Origin: JBBQCW01 sp038319025
Lineage (GTDB): Bacteria > Actinomycetota > Thermoleophilia > Solirubrobacterales > Solirubrobacteraceae
Length of the DNA stretch: 64,000 nucleotides
Assembly: GCA_038319025.1 (NCBI GenBank)
Contig: JBBQCW010000012.1
Location: 35,124 to 99,123, forward strand
Direction: 5' to 3'
Below, piece by piece: positions 34,440-42,523 of this stretch. Each line of letters begins with the position of its first letter. The stretch's first letter is position 1. The notes beneath the pieces were generated by a model. The model saw only the letters and a list, made by a program, of their open reading frames with translations. It ran no database searches and was not told where the DNA came from. A program made the translations under genes and the position numbers.

Positions 34440-35776
34440 CCGAACGAACTCCCGGCGGCGCCGCGAGCAACGAGTTCCTCGCGCAAAGCCAGCATCGCGG
34501 TATACGTGGGGAGCGCAAACAGGCGGCCCTCGCCATCCAGGGCGCGGTCCAGACCTTCTGCCAAGGCGTTGCAGACTTCGATCCGCTGGACCGGTACGCC
34601 CGCATACTTGAGTCGCAACGCCATCTCGGCGGCCCGAGTGCCTGAGCACACAGCTCGCCCCACGCGAGGCGCGAGAAGGTCGAAGTCCGCATCCCAGATC
34701 CAGGACACATCGCGCCCATCAGCAATGTTGTCGTTGAGCACACAGAACACGTCGTGCTCGCCGGGCTCCAGCGCGAGCGTCCGCAGTACCTCGTTGGCAC
34801 CCGCCGGGTTCTTCACCAACATGATCGACAGTTCGCGCTCAGCGATCATCACCGTCTCCGCCCGGCCAAACGCCGCGGTGGCCTCCTGCAGGCCCGCGAC
34901 GACATCAGTGAACGGCGCATCCAGAGCCAGCGCCAACGTCGCCGCCCCGAGCGCGTTGTAGACGTTGTAGAGCCCGGGGAGGGGGAGTGCAACACGTGCG
35001 TCACCGGCCGGTGTGTGGAGCATGAAGGAGGCGCCGCGCACGCCGTCGAGCACCACGTCGGTGGCCCGCACGGCCGGCTCAGGTCGCCGTGCCCCGCACG
35101 CCTCGCAGTGGTAGTGCCCCAAGTGGCCCATGTAGATCGCGTCGTACACGTACGGCGCGCCGCAGCGCCGGCAGTGCTTGGAGTCGGCCGCGTGCTGCAT
35201 CCCGGCTGAGGCCATCGCGGGGTCGTCGACGCCGAAGTACAACGCGTCCGCGGCGTCACGGCCGAGATCGGCGACGAGTGGATCGTCGGCGTTGAGAACC
35301 AGCCGCGTGCCCGGCACGGAGGCCACGACATTCGCCCACCGCTCGGCAATGGTTTCCAGTTCTCCGTACCGGTCAAGCTGGTCGCGGAACAGGTTGGCGA
35401 GGAGCATGGCCCGCGGGCTGAGCTCCTCCACAACGTCGCCCAGCCAGAACTCGTCCACCTCGAACAGCCCGGTGTCGCCGTCACCGTCGAGCAGCGCCGC
35501 GGCTATCCCTCCGGACATGTTGGCGCCGGCGCTGTTGTGCACCAGGTGCGCGCCGCCGCGGCGCAGGATGCCGGAGACCATGGCCGCCGTCGTGGTCTTT
35601 CCGTTGGTCGCGGAGATGACGCTGCTGCCGTGGGGCAGACGACGGGACAGTCGCCCGATCGCGTGCGCGTCCAGCCGCAACAGGACCTTGCCCGGCAGTG
35701 AGGTACCCCCGCGCCCGGAAGCACGCGACAGCCGTCCGGCCGAGCGGGCGGCGGTGCCCTTCCAGCCGGCCTTCAC
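34436..35776 (-). CDS. murT: Lipid II isoglutaminyl synthase, Mur-ligase subunit MurT
   Basis: 446 residues. A Mur-ligase-type ATPase that activates the alpha-carboxyl of lipid II glutamate for amidation. P-loop ATNGKTTTAAM (about 55-65), EVDEFWL and LNADDPLV belong to the Mur core. A zinc ribbon is inserted at about 198-225 (CRRCG and CEACG), a MurT-specific feature. The C-terminal DUF1727 domain interacts with GatD. GTG 35776 overlaps the stop of the lipid kinase gene (GTGA). Confidence 0.93.
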   Translation of the reverse strand: MKAGWKGTAARSAGRLSRASGRGGTSLPGKVLLRLDAHAIGRLSRRLPHGSSVISATNGKTTTAAMVSGILRRGGAHLVHNSAGANMSGGIAAALLDGDGDTGLFEVDEFWLGDVVEELSPRAMLLANLFRDQLDRYGELETIAERWANVVASVPGTRLVLNADDPLVADLGRDAADALYFGVDDPAMASAGMQHAADSKHCRRCGAPYVYDAIYMGHLGHYHCEACGARRPEPAVRATDVVLDGVRGASFMLHTPAGDARVALPLPGLYNVYNALGAATLALALDAPFTDVVAGLQEATAAFGRAETVMIAERELSIMLVKNPAGANEVLRTLALEPGEHDVFCVLNDNIADGRDVSWIWDADFDLLAPRVGRAVCSGTRAAEMALRLKYAGVPVQRIEVCNALAEGLDRALDGEGRLFALPTYTAMLALREELVARGAAGSSFG

Positions 35777-36681
35777 GATCCGTCGACCGACGGTTCCGGC
35801 CCAGCGGGCACCAGGACCCGCACCGCCGCCGGCAACGTACGCACCGTGACCGGGAGTTCGCCTATCGGGTCGCCGTCGGCGTACACGGTGAACGGCCGAT
35901 CGGCGGCGATCCGGATCTCGACACCGCGGTGCTCGTGGACACGCCGGTCCTCGAGGTGCTTGCCCTTGAACACCTGGGGGAGGCGCCGCAGGAAGCTCAG
36001 CTTCGAGCAGGCCTCGCTGAAGATCACGTCGAGCTTGCCGTCGTGCAGGTCCGCATGGGGCGCCACGAACATCCCCCCGCCGTATGCGCGCGAGTTGGCC
36101 ACGGCCACCGACCAGCCGGTGAAGGTGTGGGCTTTTCCATCAATGTGAACGGTGAAGGTGGCGTGCTTCCACGTCACGAGCGCGCGCAACGCCGCGTAGG
36201 CGTAGACCAGTTCGCCCAACCGTGCGGGCGCCTCGTTGGCGATGCGGTTGGCCACCGAGTCAAAGCCCAAGGAGGCGATGCCGATGAACGGTGCCTCACC
36301 GACCAAGCCCAGATCGAACGCGCGAGCCTCACCGGTCCCCAGCACGTCACAGGCCGCGACCGGCTCCAGGGGTATGCCGACGCAGCGCGCAAAGTCGTTG
36401 CCGCGGCCGCCGGGCAGAACGCCCATCACCGCGTCCGGCAGCGAGGCCAACTCGGCGGCGACAGCTCCGACCAGCCCGTCACCGCTGAGAACGACCGGGA
36501 TCTCACCGGCCGCCACGGCTTCGCGGGCCTGATCGCGTCCGTCCGCCAGGCTGGTGGTGGTGCCGGTGCGGTGAACGAGGCCGAGGGCGGTCAGGCGCTC
36601 CTGTACGGACTCCAGTGCGGCGGCAGCCGTGCCACCACCAGCAGCAGGATTCACCAGAAGGGCGATGCGCCGGTCAGCCAT
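35773..36681 (-). CDS. Diacylglycerol kinase-family lipid kinase
   Basis: 302 residues, the YegS/DgkB-type fold. The catalytic domain contains ALLVNPAAGGGTA, the GGDG motif appearing as SGDGLVGAV, and PGGRGNDFARCVGIP. The C-terminal beta-sandwich has YGGGMFVAPHADLHDGKLDV, and the end returns a conserved VYADGDPIG. It should phosphorylate diacylglycerol or a related lipid at the membrane. ATG 36681 is used; ATG 36693 overlaps the HAD gene stop as ATGA and is an alternative. Confidence 0.88.
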   Translation of the reverse strand: MADRRIALLVNPAAGGGTAAAALESVQERLTALGLVHRTGTTTSLADGRDQAREAVAAGEIPVVLSGDGLVGAVAAELASLPDAVMGVLPGGRGNDFARCVGIPLEPVAACDVLGTGEARAFDLGLVGEAPFIGIASLGFDSVANRIANEAPARLGELVYAYAALRALVTWKHATFTVHIDGKAHTFTGWSVAVANSRAYGGGMFVAPHADLHDGKLDVIFSEACSKLSFLRRLPQVFKGKHLEDRRVHEHRGVEIRIAADRPFTVYADGDPIGELPVTVRTLPAAVRVLVPAGPEPSVDGS

Positions 36682-36689
36682 GGCGACCA

Positions 36690-37493
36690 TCATGCCCCGG
36701 CACGCAGAACGATGTCGGCGAGGCTCTCGCCCACACGGGTCGGAGGAGGTGACCAAGCTGCCGCCTGCGCCGCCGAGGTCGCTCCGCTCAGGACGAGCGC
36801 ACAGTCCAGGCCGGCGGCCTGGGCACCAGCTATATCGGAGTCCAGGCGGTCGCCGATCACCAGGGCGCGGCCGGGGCCAAGTCGGTCAAGTGCGGTATGG
36901 AACAGCTGCGGAGACGGCTTGCCCACGACCTCTGCGGTCGCTCCGGTCGCCGTCTCCAGCGCGGCCAGGATCGCGCCGGACCCCGGGTGAGGGCCGTCGG
37001 CCATCGGATAGGAGGCGTCGCGGTCTGAACAGATGATCTGTGCGCCGCGCGCGACGGCCAGTGTCGCGGTGAGCAGTTCGTCGTAGTCAAAACGCGGGTG
37101 GCCGGCGAGAACGACTACGTCAACCCGATCAGCCAGATCGGTGCCGTTCATGACCCGAACACCTGCGTGGTCGACGTGTCGGTGCAGCGCCTCGGCGCCG
37201 ATCACGAATGCCTTGCGCCACCCGGGGCGCTCGGCGAGTACGTGCTGGATCGCTCCACCTACCGTCACGACCTCCTCCAGCGAAGCTCGGAAGCCCAGCC
37301 GCCAGAGGCGCCGCACAAAATCTTCGCCCGGATGCATGGCGTTGTTGGTCACGAACGCAATGCCCTTCCCGGCCTCGCGGAGGGCATCGACCGCGGCGAC
37401 CGCGCCGGGCGTCGGCTTCTCGCCGATCCACACGCAGCCGTCGAGGTCGAGCAGCACGTGATCGTAGGACTGGATGAAGGGGGAGAGGGACAC
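36690..37493 (-). CDS. HAD-IIA (NagD-like) sugar/glycerol phosphatase
   Basis: 267 residues. HAD motif I D-L-D-G-C at about 16-20 (the second Asp of the usual DxD is retained), then the class IIA cap after VTNNAMHPGEDF (motif II region), VGKPSPQLF (motif III) and ALVIGDRLDSDIAGA (motif IV). The substrate may be glycerol phosphate or phosphoglycolate. It starts the operon with the lipid kinase, murT, methyltransferase and gatD. GTG 37493 is the start, 26 nt from the divergent cyclophilin gene. Confidence 0.88.
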   Translation of the reverse strand: MSLSPFIQSYDHVLLDLDGCVWIGEKPTPGAVAAVDALREAGKGIAFVTNNAMHPGEDFVRRLWRLGFRASLEEVVTVGGAIQHVLAERPGWRKAFVIGAEALHRHVDHAGVRVMNGTDLADRVDVVVLAGHPRFDYDELLTATLAVARGAQIICSDRDASYPMADGPHPGSGAILAALETATGATAEVVGKPSPQLFHTALDRLGPGRALVIGDRLDSDIAGAQAAGLDCALVLSGATSAAQAAAWSPPPTRVGESLADIVLRAGA

Positions 37494-37502
37494 CGCCGCT
37501 CG

Positions 37503-37510
37503 ATTATCCT
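37503..37510. promoter_or_regulatory. Shared AT-rich promoter core between HAD and cyclophilin genes
   Basis: ATTATCCT reads as GATAAT on the minus strand, 9 nt before GTG 37493, and contains TATCCT on the plus strand, 9 nt before ATG 37520. The two divergent -10 elements would overlap, so only one can be occupied at a time. Confidence 0.4.
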
Positions 37511-37519
37511 GCTCAGCCC

Positions 37520-38248
37520 ATGCGCCTTCCCGCCGCCCTGATCACCGCTGCCGCTCTTGCGGCCGCCATCGCCGGCTGCGGAAGTAGCTCAGGCTCTTCC
37601 AGTGCGACATCCGCGTCGACGCCCGCACCCGCGACCGCGACGACTCCCGTGAGCACGCCCACGGCCACGGCCACCGCCTGCAGGGCCCTGAAACCTGCGG
37701 CGGCGGGCAAGCGCGACGTCCCGAAACCGACCGCCAAGGACCTACTGCCCAAGGGGTCGACGGCGACCGTGCTGCTGAATACGGCCTGTGGTCCCATCAC
37801 CATCCAATTGGACAACACGACCGCGCCCAAGACCGCTTCGTCCTTTGCCTATCTCGTGAGCAAGCACTTCTACGACGGGCTCACGTTTCACCGCGTCTCG
37901 GGGACGGCGGATCAGCCGTTCGTAGTCCAAGGCGGCGATCCGCTTGGTAGCGGACAGGGTGGCCCAGGGTGGACGATCACCGAGAAGCCGCCGGCGTCCG
38001 CCACCTACAAACGCGGCACGGTCGCGATGGCCAAGACGGGCACCGAAGCGCCCGGGACGTCTGGCAGCCAGTTCTTCATCGTCACCGCGGCCGATGCGGG
38101 CCTTCCGCCCGATTACGCGGTGGCCGGCAAGCTGATCGACGGCGATCAGACCGTCACGCGCATCGCGGCGGTTCCCACCGACCCGTCCACCGAGCAGCCG
38201 CTGAAGCCGGTGGTCATCGTCGACGCGAAGCTGACGGTCAAGGGCTGA
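37520..38248 (+). CDS. Cyclophilin-type peptidyl-prolyl isomerase lipoprotein
   Basis: 242 residues. Lipoprotein signal with lipobox A-I-A-G-C (cysteine near 20), then a Ser/Thr/Pro/Ala spacer to about residue 65. The cyclophilin domain has FAYLVSKHFYDGLTFHRV, FVVQGGDPLGSGQGGPGW, GTVAMAKTG and SGSQFFIVT, i.e. the catalytic R and the Q of the family. It should help fold exported proteins at the outer face of the membrane. The 3' end overlaps the convergent SRAP gene by 11 nt. Confidence 0.93.
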   Translation: MRLPAALITAAALAAAIAGCGSSSGSSSATSASTPAPATATTPVSTPTATATACRALKPAAAGKRDVPKPTAKDLLPKGSTATVLLNTACGPITIQLDNTTAPKTASSFAYLVSKHFYDGLTFHRVSGTADQPFVVQGGDPLGSGQGGPGWTITEKPPASATYKRGTVAMAKTGTEAPGTSGSQFFIVTAADAGLPPDYAVAGKLIDGDQTVTRIAAVPTDPSTEQPLKPVVIVDAKLTVKG

Positions 38249-38948
38249 AAAGCGTAGGCGGTGGCTCATCCGCCACCGATGGCATGTCCAAGCAGTCCGG
38301 CGCATCGTGGCGCGCGTCGTTGACGGCAAACCCCACGGGCCGCGCGGTCGTCACGTTGTCGCCGGCGGGCACCATCAGGTCGCGAAGCACCGGTTCCGGA
38401 GTATCGGCGGCCAGCCACAGGTCCTCGGACTCGGAGGCCAAGATCACCGGCATCCGGTCGTGGAGTGCCTTGACCGAGGCGCTGGCTGCGGTGGTCACGA
38501 TGGTGCACGAGCGCAGCACCGGGCCGTCCTCATGCTCCCGCCAGGTGGCCCACAGCCCGGCGAACGCAAAAGGAGCGTGGTCAGCGCGGGTGATCCACCA
38601 TGGCTGTTTGCGCGCCCCTGCGCGGGTCTGCCACTCATAGAAGCCGTCGGCGAGAATCAGGCAGCGCCGGGCCCGGAAGGCGTCGCGATAGGCAGGGCGC
38701 TCCGCGACCGACTCCGCCCTGGCGTTGATCATGCGAAACCCCGTCGAGGGATCCTTGGCCCAGTGCGGCACAAGGCCCCAGCGCAGGCGGTCCGGGCGGG
38801 CAGCCCCGTCGCGATCAGTCCTCACGGCGAGGACGTCATCTCCGGGCGCCACGTTGAACCGCGGGGCGATCACCACCGATTCATCGAGCCCGAACCGGCT
38901 CCGCAGCCCGGCCGGGTCTGATGCGGTCAGGGTGAAGCGCCCGCACAT
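38238..38948 (-). CDS. SRAP/HMCES-type abasic-site processing protein
   Basis: 236 residues. Begins M-C2-G-R-F; after Met removal C2 is the residue that cross-links to abasic sites in single-stranded DNA. N75 (MINARAES), E105 (GFYEW) and H163 (LHDRMPV) complete the known active-site set. The protein shields abasic sites at replication forks. It starts on the last base of the upstream gene's stop (TGATG). Confidence 0.94.
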   Translation of the reverse strand: MCGRFTLTASDPAGLRSRFGLDESVVIAPRFNVAPGDDVLAVRTDRDGAARPDRLRWGLVPHWAKDPSTGFRMINARAESVAERPAYRDAFRARRCLILADGFYEWQTRAGARKQPWWITRADHAPFAFAGLWATWREHEDGPVLRSCTIVTTAASASVKALHDRMPVILASESEDLWLAADTPEPVLRDLMVPAGDNVTTARPVGFAVNDARHDAPDCLDMPSVADEPPPTLFSP

Positions 38949-39550
38949 CAGCCGCGTGGGGCGGCCGCCATCTTCTTCTGCCGTCGGCGGCCCACGACGA
39001 TCAGTACGCCGAGCGAGATGCCGAGCAACAGGATGCTCCCGAAGATCGCAGTCCCCAACTTGGCGCCGCCGAACGGCAAGGCGATCAGTTGCACGATCCC
39101 GAAGGCGAGTGCGAGCAGCCCCACGACGATCAAGATGAGTACCAGCACGCCCCGGATGCGAGCCAGCGTTCCCGCGCTCTTGGGCGGCGCGATCAGGCCC
39201 ATCATTCGCAGCAGGAAGAGCTGACGGTTGCTCGGCGGGGTCTGCCCGAGGCGGGTGACGGCTTCCTTCAGATCGTCCGGGCGACGTTCGGCGAGCGCCA
39301 ATGATGCGTCGGCCATCCGGCGAATCTGCATGCGCTCCTGGGGGCGGGCCGCGGCGATCGCGCGCTGGAAGTAGGCGCGAGAGGCATCGGCGTCGTACTT
39401 CTCCGCGGCCCGTGCGCCAAGGATCGCCATGGCGGCGGACTTGTACTTCTGCTCGCGCTCAAGCTCCTCGTTGGGCTTGGTCTGGAGGGCCTCGATGGCC
39501 GCCTGAGCGCCACGCTGTTCGATACGGATCTGCCGCTGCTTGGGAGCCAT
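38948..39550 (-). CDS. Predicted membrane protein with helical N-terminal domain
   Basis: 200 residues. 1-115 is a charged, helical cytoplasmic part (KYKSAAMAILGARAAEKYD, then AYFQRAIAAARPQERMQIRR), possibly a short helical-repeat fold. Two membrane helices follow (about 137-160 and 166-188) with a basic end. No enzyme motif is seen. The start at 39550 is supported by TAGATT 7 nt upstream. It is likely co-transcribed with the SRAP gene (1-nt overlap), without an obvious functional link. Confidence 0.7.
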   Translation of the reverse strand: MAPKQRQIRIEQRGAQAAIEALQTKPNEELEREQKYKSAAMAILGARAAEKYDADASRAYFQRAIAAARPQERMQIRRMADASLALAERRPDDLKEAVTRLGQTPPSNRQLFLLRMMGLIAPPKSAGTLARIRGVLVLILIVVGLLALAFGIVQLIALPFGGAKLGTAIFGSILLLGISLGVLIVVGRRRQKKMAAAPRG

Positions 39551-39557
39551 GCCAACC

Positions 39558-39563
39558 AATCTA
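39558..39563 (-). promoter_or_regulatory. -10 element (TAGATT) of the membrane protein-SRAP unit
   Basis: TAGATT on the minus strand, 7 nt before ATG 39550. Confidence 0.45.
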
Positions 39564-39603
39564 GCGACCGCGCCGCCACACGGACCCCTCCGGCCCTGAC
39601 ATC

Positions 39604-40002
39604 ATGCCCGCGCCTATGCGTATCGCCCGCCTGCTCACCGTCGCCTACGTCCTTCTGGTTCTCGCCGGAGCACCTGCGGGCGCCATGGCCCAGTCGAGTC
39701 CGTTCCAGCCGTTACCGTCGGCGGCACCGGCGCAGACCACGACCACCGCCCCGGTGCGGACGACCACGCCGATCGACAACGGCAACATCGATACGACGCT
39801 GGCGGTCGGAATCTTCGCCGTCGCCATCCTGCTGCTCGGCGGTATCGGTTTCGCGATCTACCGCGACGCCAAGCGGCGCGCGCCCGTGGCCGCCGGGCAC
39901 ACCGCTCACGACGAGGCGCCGGCCACCGCGCCGCACCACAAGAAGCGTCAAGCGCGCGCCAAGGGCCGCAGCGCCAAGGCTGCACGCCGCCGTAACCGCT
40001 AG
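39604..40002 (+). CDS. Small single-pass membrane protein with basic tail
   Basis: 132 residues. Signal peptide to about residue 29 (ending AGAMAQ), a Thr/Pro-rich outer segment of about 35 residues, one membrane helix (about 66-87) and a strongly basic cytoplasmic tail. Secreted Thr/Pro linker plus helix plus basic tail is a common actinobacterial small-membrane-protein plan; no function can be given. ATG 39616 is an alternative start. Confidence 0.65.
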   Translation: MPAPMRIARLLTVAYVLLVLAGAPAGAMAQSSPFQPLPSAAPAQTTTTAPVRTTTPIDNGNIDTTLAVGIFAVAILLLGGIGFAIYRDAKRRAPVAAGHTAHDEAPATAPHHKKRQARAKGRSAKAARRRNR

Positions 40003-40026
40003 ACCGGAGGCGCGAGCCCGCCGCAT

Positions 40027-40059
40027 TAGTTGCGATGCTCAACTATTGTGCGCTACAAT
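40027..40059 (+). promoter_or_regulatory. Leaderless promoter overlapped by two inverted repeats (ABC exporter operator)
   Basis: TACAAT (40054-40059) ends 7 nt before GTG 40067, with TTGCGA (40030-40035) 18 nt further up as -35. Two perfect inverted repeats overlap these elements: TAGTTG-N7-CAACTA (40027-40045) and ATTGT-N5-ACAAT (40045-40059). This looks like an operator for a dimeric repressor, perhaps MarR type; no such gene is adjacent. Confidence 0.55.
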
Positions 40060-40066
40060 CAATCAC

Positions 40067-41851
40067 GTGCCGACGGACGCCCCAGAAGAGAAGACCGACC
40101 TACGCCGCATCGCACGGCTGTTCCGGCCGTACCGTCGCCGCCTGATTGCCGTCCTGCTGTTGATCGTCCTTTCGGCGGGGCTGAGCATGTTGTCGCCGTT
40201 CATGCTCCGCGGCATCCTGGATACGGCCATCCCGGACAAGAACACGACTCTGCTGACGCTGCTCGTGCTCGGCATGATCGCGGTGTCGATTGCCACCGGC
40301 GCGCTCGGGGTGGCCCAGACGTGGATCTCCAACGTCGTCGGCCAGCGGGTCATGCACGACCTGCGGGCGTCCGTGTACCGCCACCTTCAGCGCATGTCGC
40401 TGGCCTTCTTCACCCGGACGCGTACCGGTGAGGTGCAGTCCCGCATCGCCAACGACATCGGGGGCGTGCAGAACGTCGTGACCAGCACGGCGACCTCGAT
40501 CGTCTCCAACATCACCACGGTCATCGCCACCGTCGCCGCGATGATCCTGCTCGATTGGCGGCTGGCCGCATTCTCGCTGATCCTGCTCCCGTTCTTCGTG
40601 TGGCTCACGCGCCGCGTCGGCTCCGAGCGGCGCCGCATCAGCGCCATGCGTCAAGGTCGCATGGCGGACATGAGCTCGCTGATCGAGGAGTCGCTCTCGG
40701 TGTCGGGGATCCTGCTCGGCAAGACGATGGGCCGATCCGACGAACTGGCCGAACGGTTCACCCGTGAGTCCGGCGAACTTGCCGACCTCGAGGTCAGCGC
40801 GCGGATGGCCGGTCGCTGGCGCATGGCGACCGTGCAGATGAGCTTCGCCGTGATGCCGGCGCTCGTCTACTGGTTCGCCGGTCAGTCGCTCGCCGCCGGC
40901 TCGACGACGATCAGCATCGGCACCCTGGTCGCGTTCACCACGCTGCAGACCCGCGTCTTCTTTCCGATTCAGTCGCTGCTGTCGGTCGCGGTGGACGTGC
41001 AGAGTTCGCTGGCGCTCTTCCAACGGATCTTTGAGTACCTCGATCTGCCGGTGGACATTCGCGAAGCCGAGCACCCCACAACGCTGCCGGTCACGGGCCG
41101 GCGCGGTGAAGTGCGGTTCGAGGGCGTCGACTTTGCCTACGAGTCTGCTCGGCCCACGCTCCACGGCGTGAGCTTCACGGTCGCCCCAGGTACGCGGACG
41201 GCGATCGTGGGGGAGACCGGCTCGGGCAAAACGACCCTCGGCTACCTGGTGGCGCGCCTTTACGACGTGACCGGCGGGAGCATCACCATCGATGGGGTGG
41301 ACGTGCGGGATCTCTCGTTCGACGACCTCGCCGATACCGTCGGCATCGTCGCTCAGGAGACTTACCTGTTCCACGCCACCGTTCGCGAGAACCTGCGCTT
41401 CGCCCACCCGGACGCGACGGACGAGGACATCGAGAAGGCAGGGCGGGCAGCACGTATTCACGATCTGATCGCCGCGCTCCCCGACGGCTACGACACGATG
41501 GTGGGCGAGCGTGGGTATCGCTTTTCGGGCGGGGAGAAGCAGCGTATGGCGATTGCTCGCACGATCCTGCGCAACCCACCGGTGCTGATCCTCGACGAGG
41601 CCACGAGCGCGTTGGACACCGAAACCGAGCGCGCCGTTCAGGAGGCGCTTGACCGCTTGAGTGAGGGGCGCACGACGATCGCCATCGCCCACCGGTTGTC
41701 GACGGTACGCGACGCCGATCAGATCGTCGTTCTGGATGCCGGTGAGATCGTCGAGCGAGGAACGCACGACGAATTGCTCCAGCACGCCGGTCGCTATGCA
41801 GATCTGACGGCCGTGAGCGGCGACCGTGACTCCGTCCTATTGGCTCCATGA
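40067..41851 (+). CDS. ABC exporter, fused permease-ATPase
   Basis: 594 residues, a half-transporter of the multidrug/lipid exporter type working as a dimer. Six membrane helices lie within about 20-310 (ABC_membrane domain). The ATPase has Walker A GETGSGKTT near 380, Q-loop VAQETYLFH, signature FSGGEKQRMAIARTI, Walker B VLILDEATSALD and H-loop AIAHRLSTV. The start GTG 40067 matches a strong -10. The stop overlaps the next gene (ATGA). Substrate unknown. The operator-like promoter suggests induction by a small molecule. Confidence 0.92.
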   Translation: MPTDAPEEKTDLRRIARLFRPYRRRLIAVLLLIVLSAGLSMLSPFMLRGILDTAIPDKNTTLLTLLVLGMIAVSIATGALGVAQTWISNVVGQRVMHDLRASVYRHLQRMSLAFFTRTRTGEVQSRIANDIGGVQNVVTSTATSIVSNITTVIATVAAMILLDWRLAAFSLILLPFFVWLTRRVGSERRRISAMRQGRMADMSSLIEESLSVSGILLGKTMGRSDELAERFTRESGELADLEVSARMAGRWRMATVQMSFAVMPALVYWFAGQSLAAGSTTISIGTLVAFTTLQTRVFFPIQSLLSVAVDVQSSLALFQRIFEYLDLPVDIREAEHPTTLPVTGRRGEVRFEGVDFAYESARPTLHGVSFTVAPGTRTAIVGETGSGKTTLGYLVARLYDVTGGSITIDGVDVRDLSFDDLADTVGIVAQETYLFHATVRENLRFAHPDATDEDIEKAGRAARIHDLIAALPDGYDTMVGERGYRFSGGEKQRMAIARTILRNPPVLILDEATSALDTETERAVQEALDRLSEGRTTIAIAHRLSTVRDADQIVVLDAGEIVERGTHDELLQHAGRYADLTAVSGDRDSVLLAP

Positions 41852-42489
41852 GTCCGGATGCAGGCCGCCCGGCGGTGGCTGAACTGCGGGTGGGGGATGA
41901 CCCCGCCGTCTGGGAACGACTGGGTTTCACACTCCACGACGGTGTCGCCCATGTCGGAGCGGTGGGTATCCGGCCGGTGGGGGATGGGGACGGGCCGGGT
42001 CTGCGCGGTTGGACGCTGCGAGACACGCGGACCACCGAGCTGGACGGCTTACCCACGGAACTCACGGCCGAGGCCGTCGCGCCCGCCGGCAAGCACGCCA
42101 ACGGCGCGACGCTGATCGACCACGTCGTGGTGTTCACCCCGGATCGCTCAAGGACTTCAGCCGTTCTGGACGCAGCAGGGCTCGGGTTGCGACGGGTACG
42201 GACCAGCACGCGCGCTCCCGCGTCCGAGGAACGCCCTGTCGAGCAGGCGTTCCACCGCGCCGGGGAGGTGATCGTCGAGGTCGTCGGACCACCAACACCG
42301 TCCGGCGATGGACCAGCCACGTTCTGGGGACTCGTGTGCTGCGTTCCAGACCTGGATGTGTTGGCCGAGCTGCTCGGCGAGGACCTGGGTGCTCCACGCG
42401 ACGCGGTGCAGGCCGGACACCAGATCGTCACCGTTCGACGCACGGCCGGAAGCAGCGTTCCACTTGCGTTCATCAATTCGCAGACATGA
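41848..42489 (+). CDS. VOC/glyoxalase-like protein
   Basis: 213 residues with two weakly similar halves, as in paired beta-alpha-beta-beta-beta VOC modules (AVAELRVGDDPAVWERLGF in the first; LIDHVVVFTPDRSRTSAVLDAAGL in the second). Metal ligands expected of glyoxalase-type enzymes are partly visible (H124 region, E of EVVGPP) but not certain. Coupled by ATGA to the ABC exporter, so it may act on the same compound or bind it. Function not established. Confidence 0.68.
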   Translation: MSPDAGRPAVAELRVGDDPAVWERLGFTLHDGVAHVGAVGIRPVGDGDGPGLRGWTLRDTRTTELDGLPTELTAEAVAPAGKHANGATLIDHVVVFTPDRSRTSAVLDAAGLGLRRVRTSTRAPASEERPVEQAFHRAGEVIVEVVGPPTPSGDGPATFWGLVCCVPDLDVLAELLGEDLGAPRDAVQAGHQIVTVRRTAGSSVPLAFINSQT

Positions 42490-42511
42490 TGCAAGTTTCC
42501 GGCAAACCTGA

Positions 42512-42517
42512 CATACT
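42512..42517 (+). promoter_or_regulatory. Weak -10 (CATACT) before the copper-protein array
   Basis: CATACT-N6-ATG 42524 in the only spacer (34 nt) upstream of the four-gene array. No other promoter is visible between the genes except possibly in the 47-nt gap before the third. Confidence 0.35.
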
Positions 42518-42523
42518 CGCGCG

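Noticed and set aside
40100..41785. 561-codon minus-strand frame opposite the ABC exporter
   Set aside because: Shadow of a certain gene; no recognisable domain.
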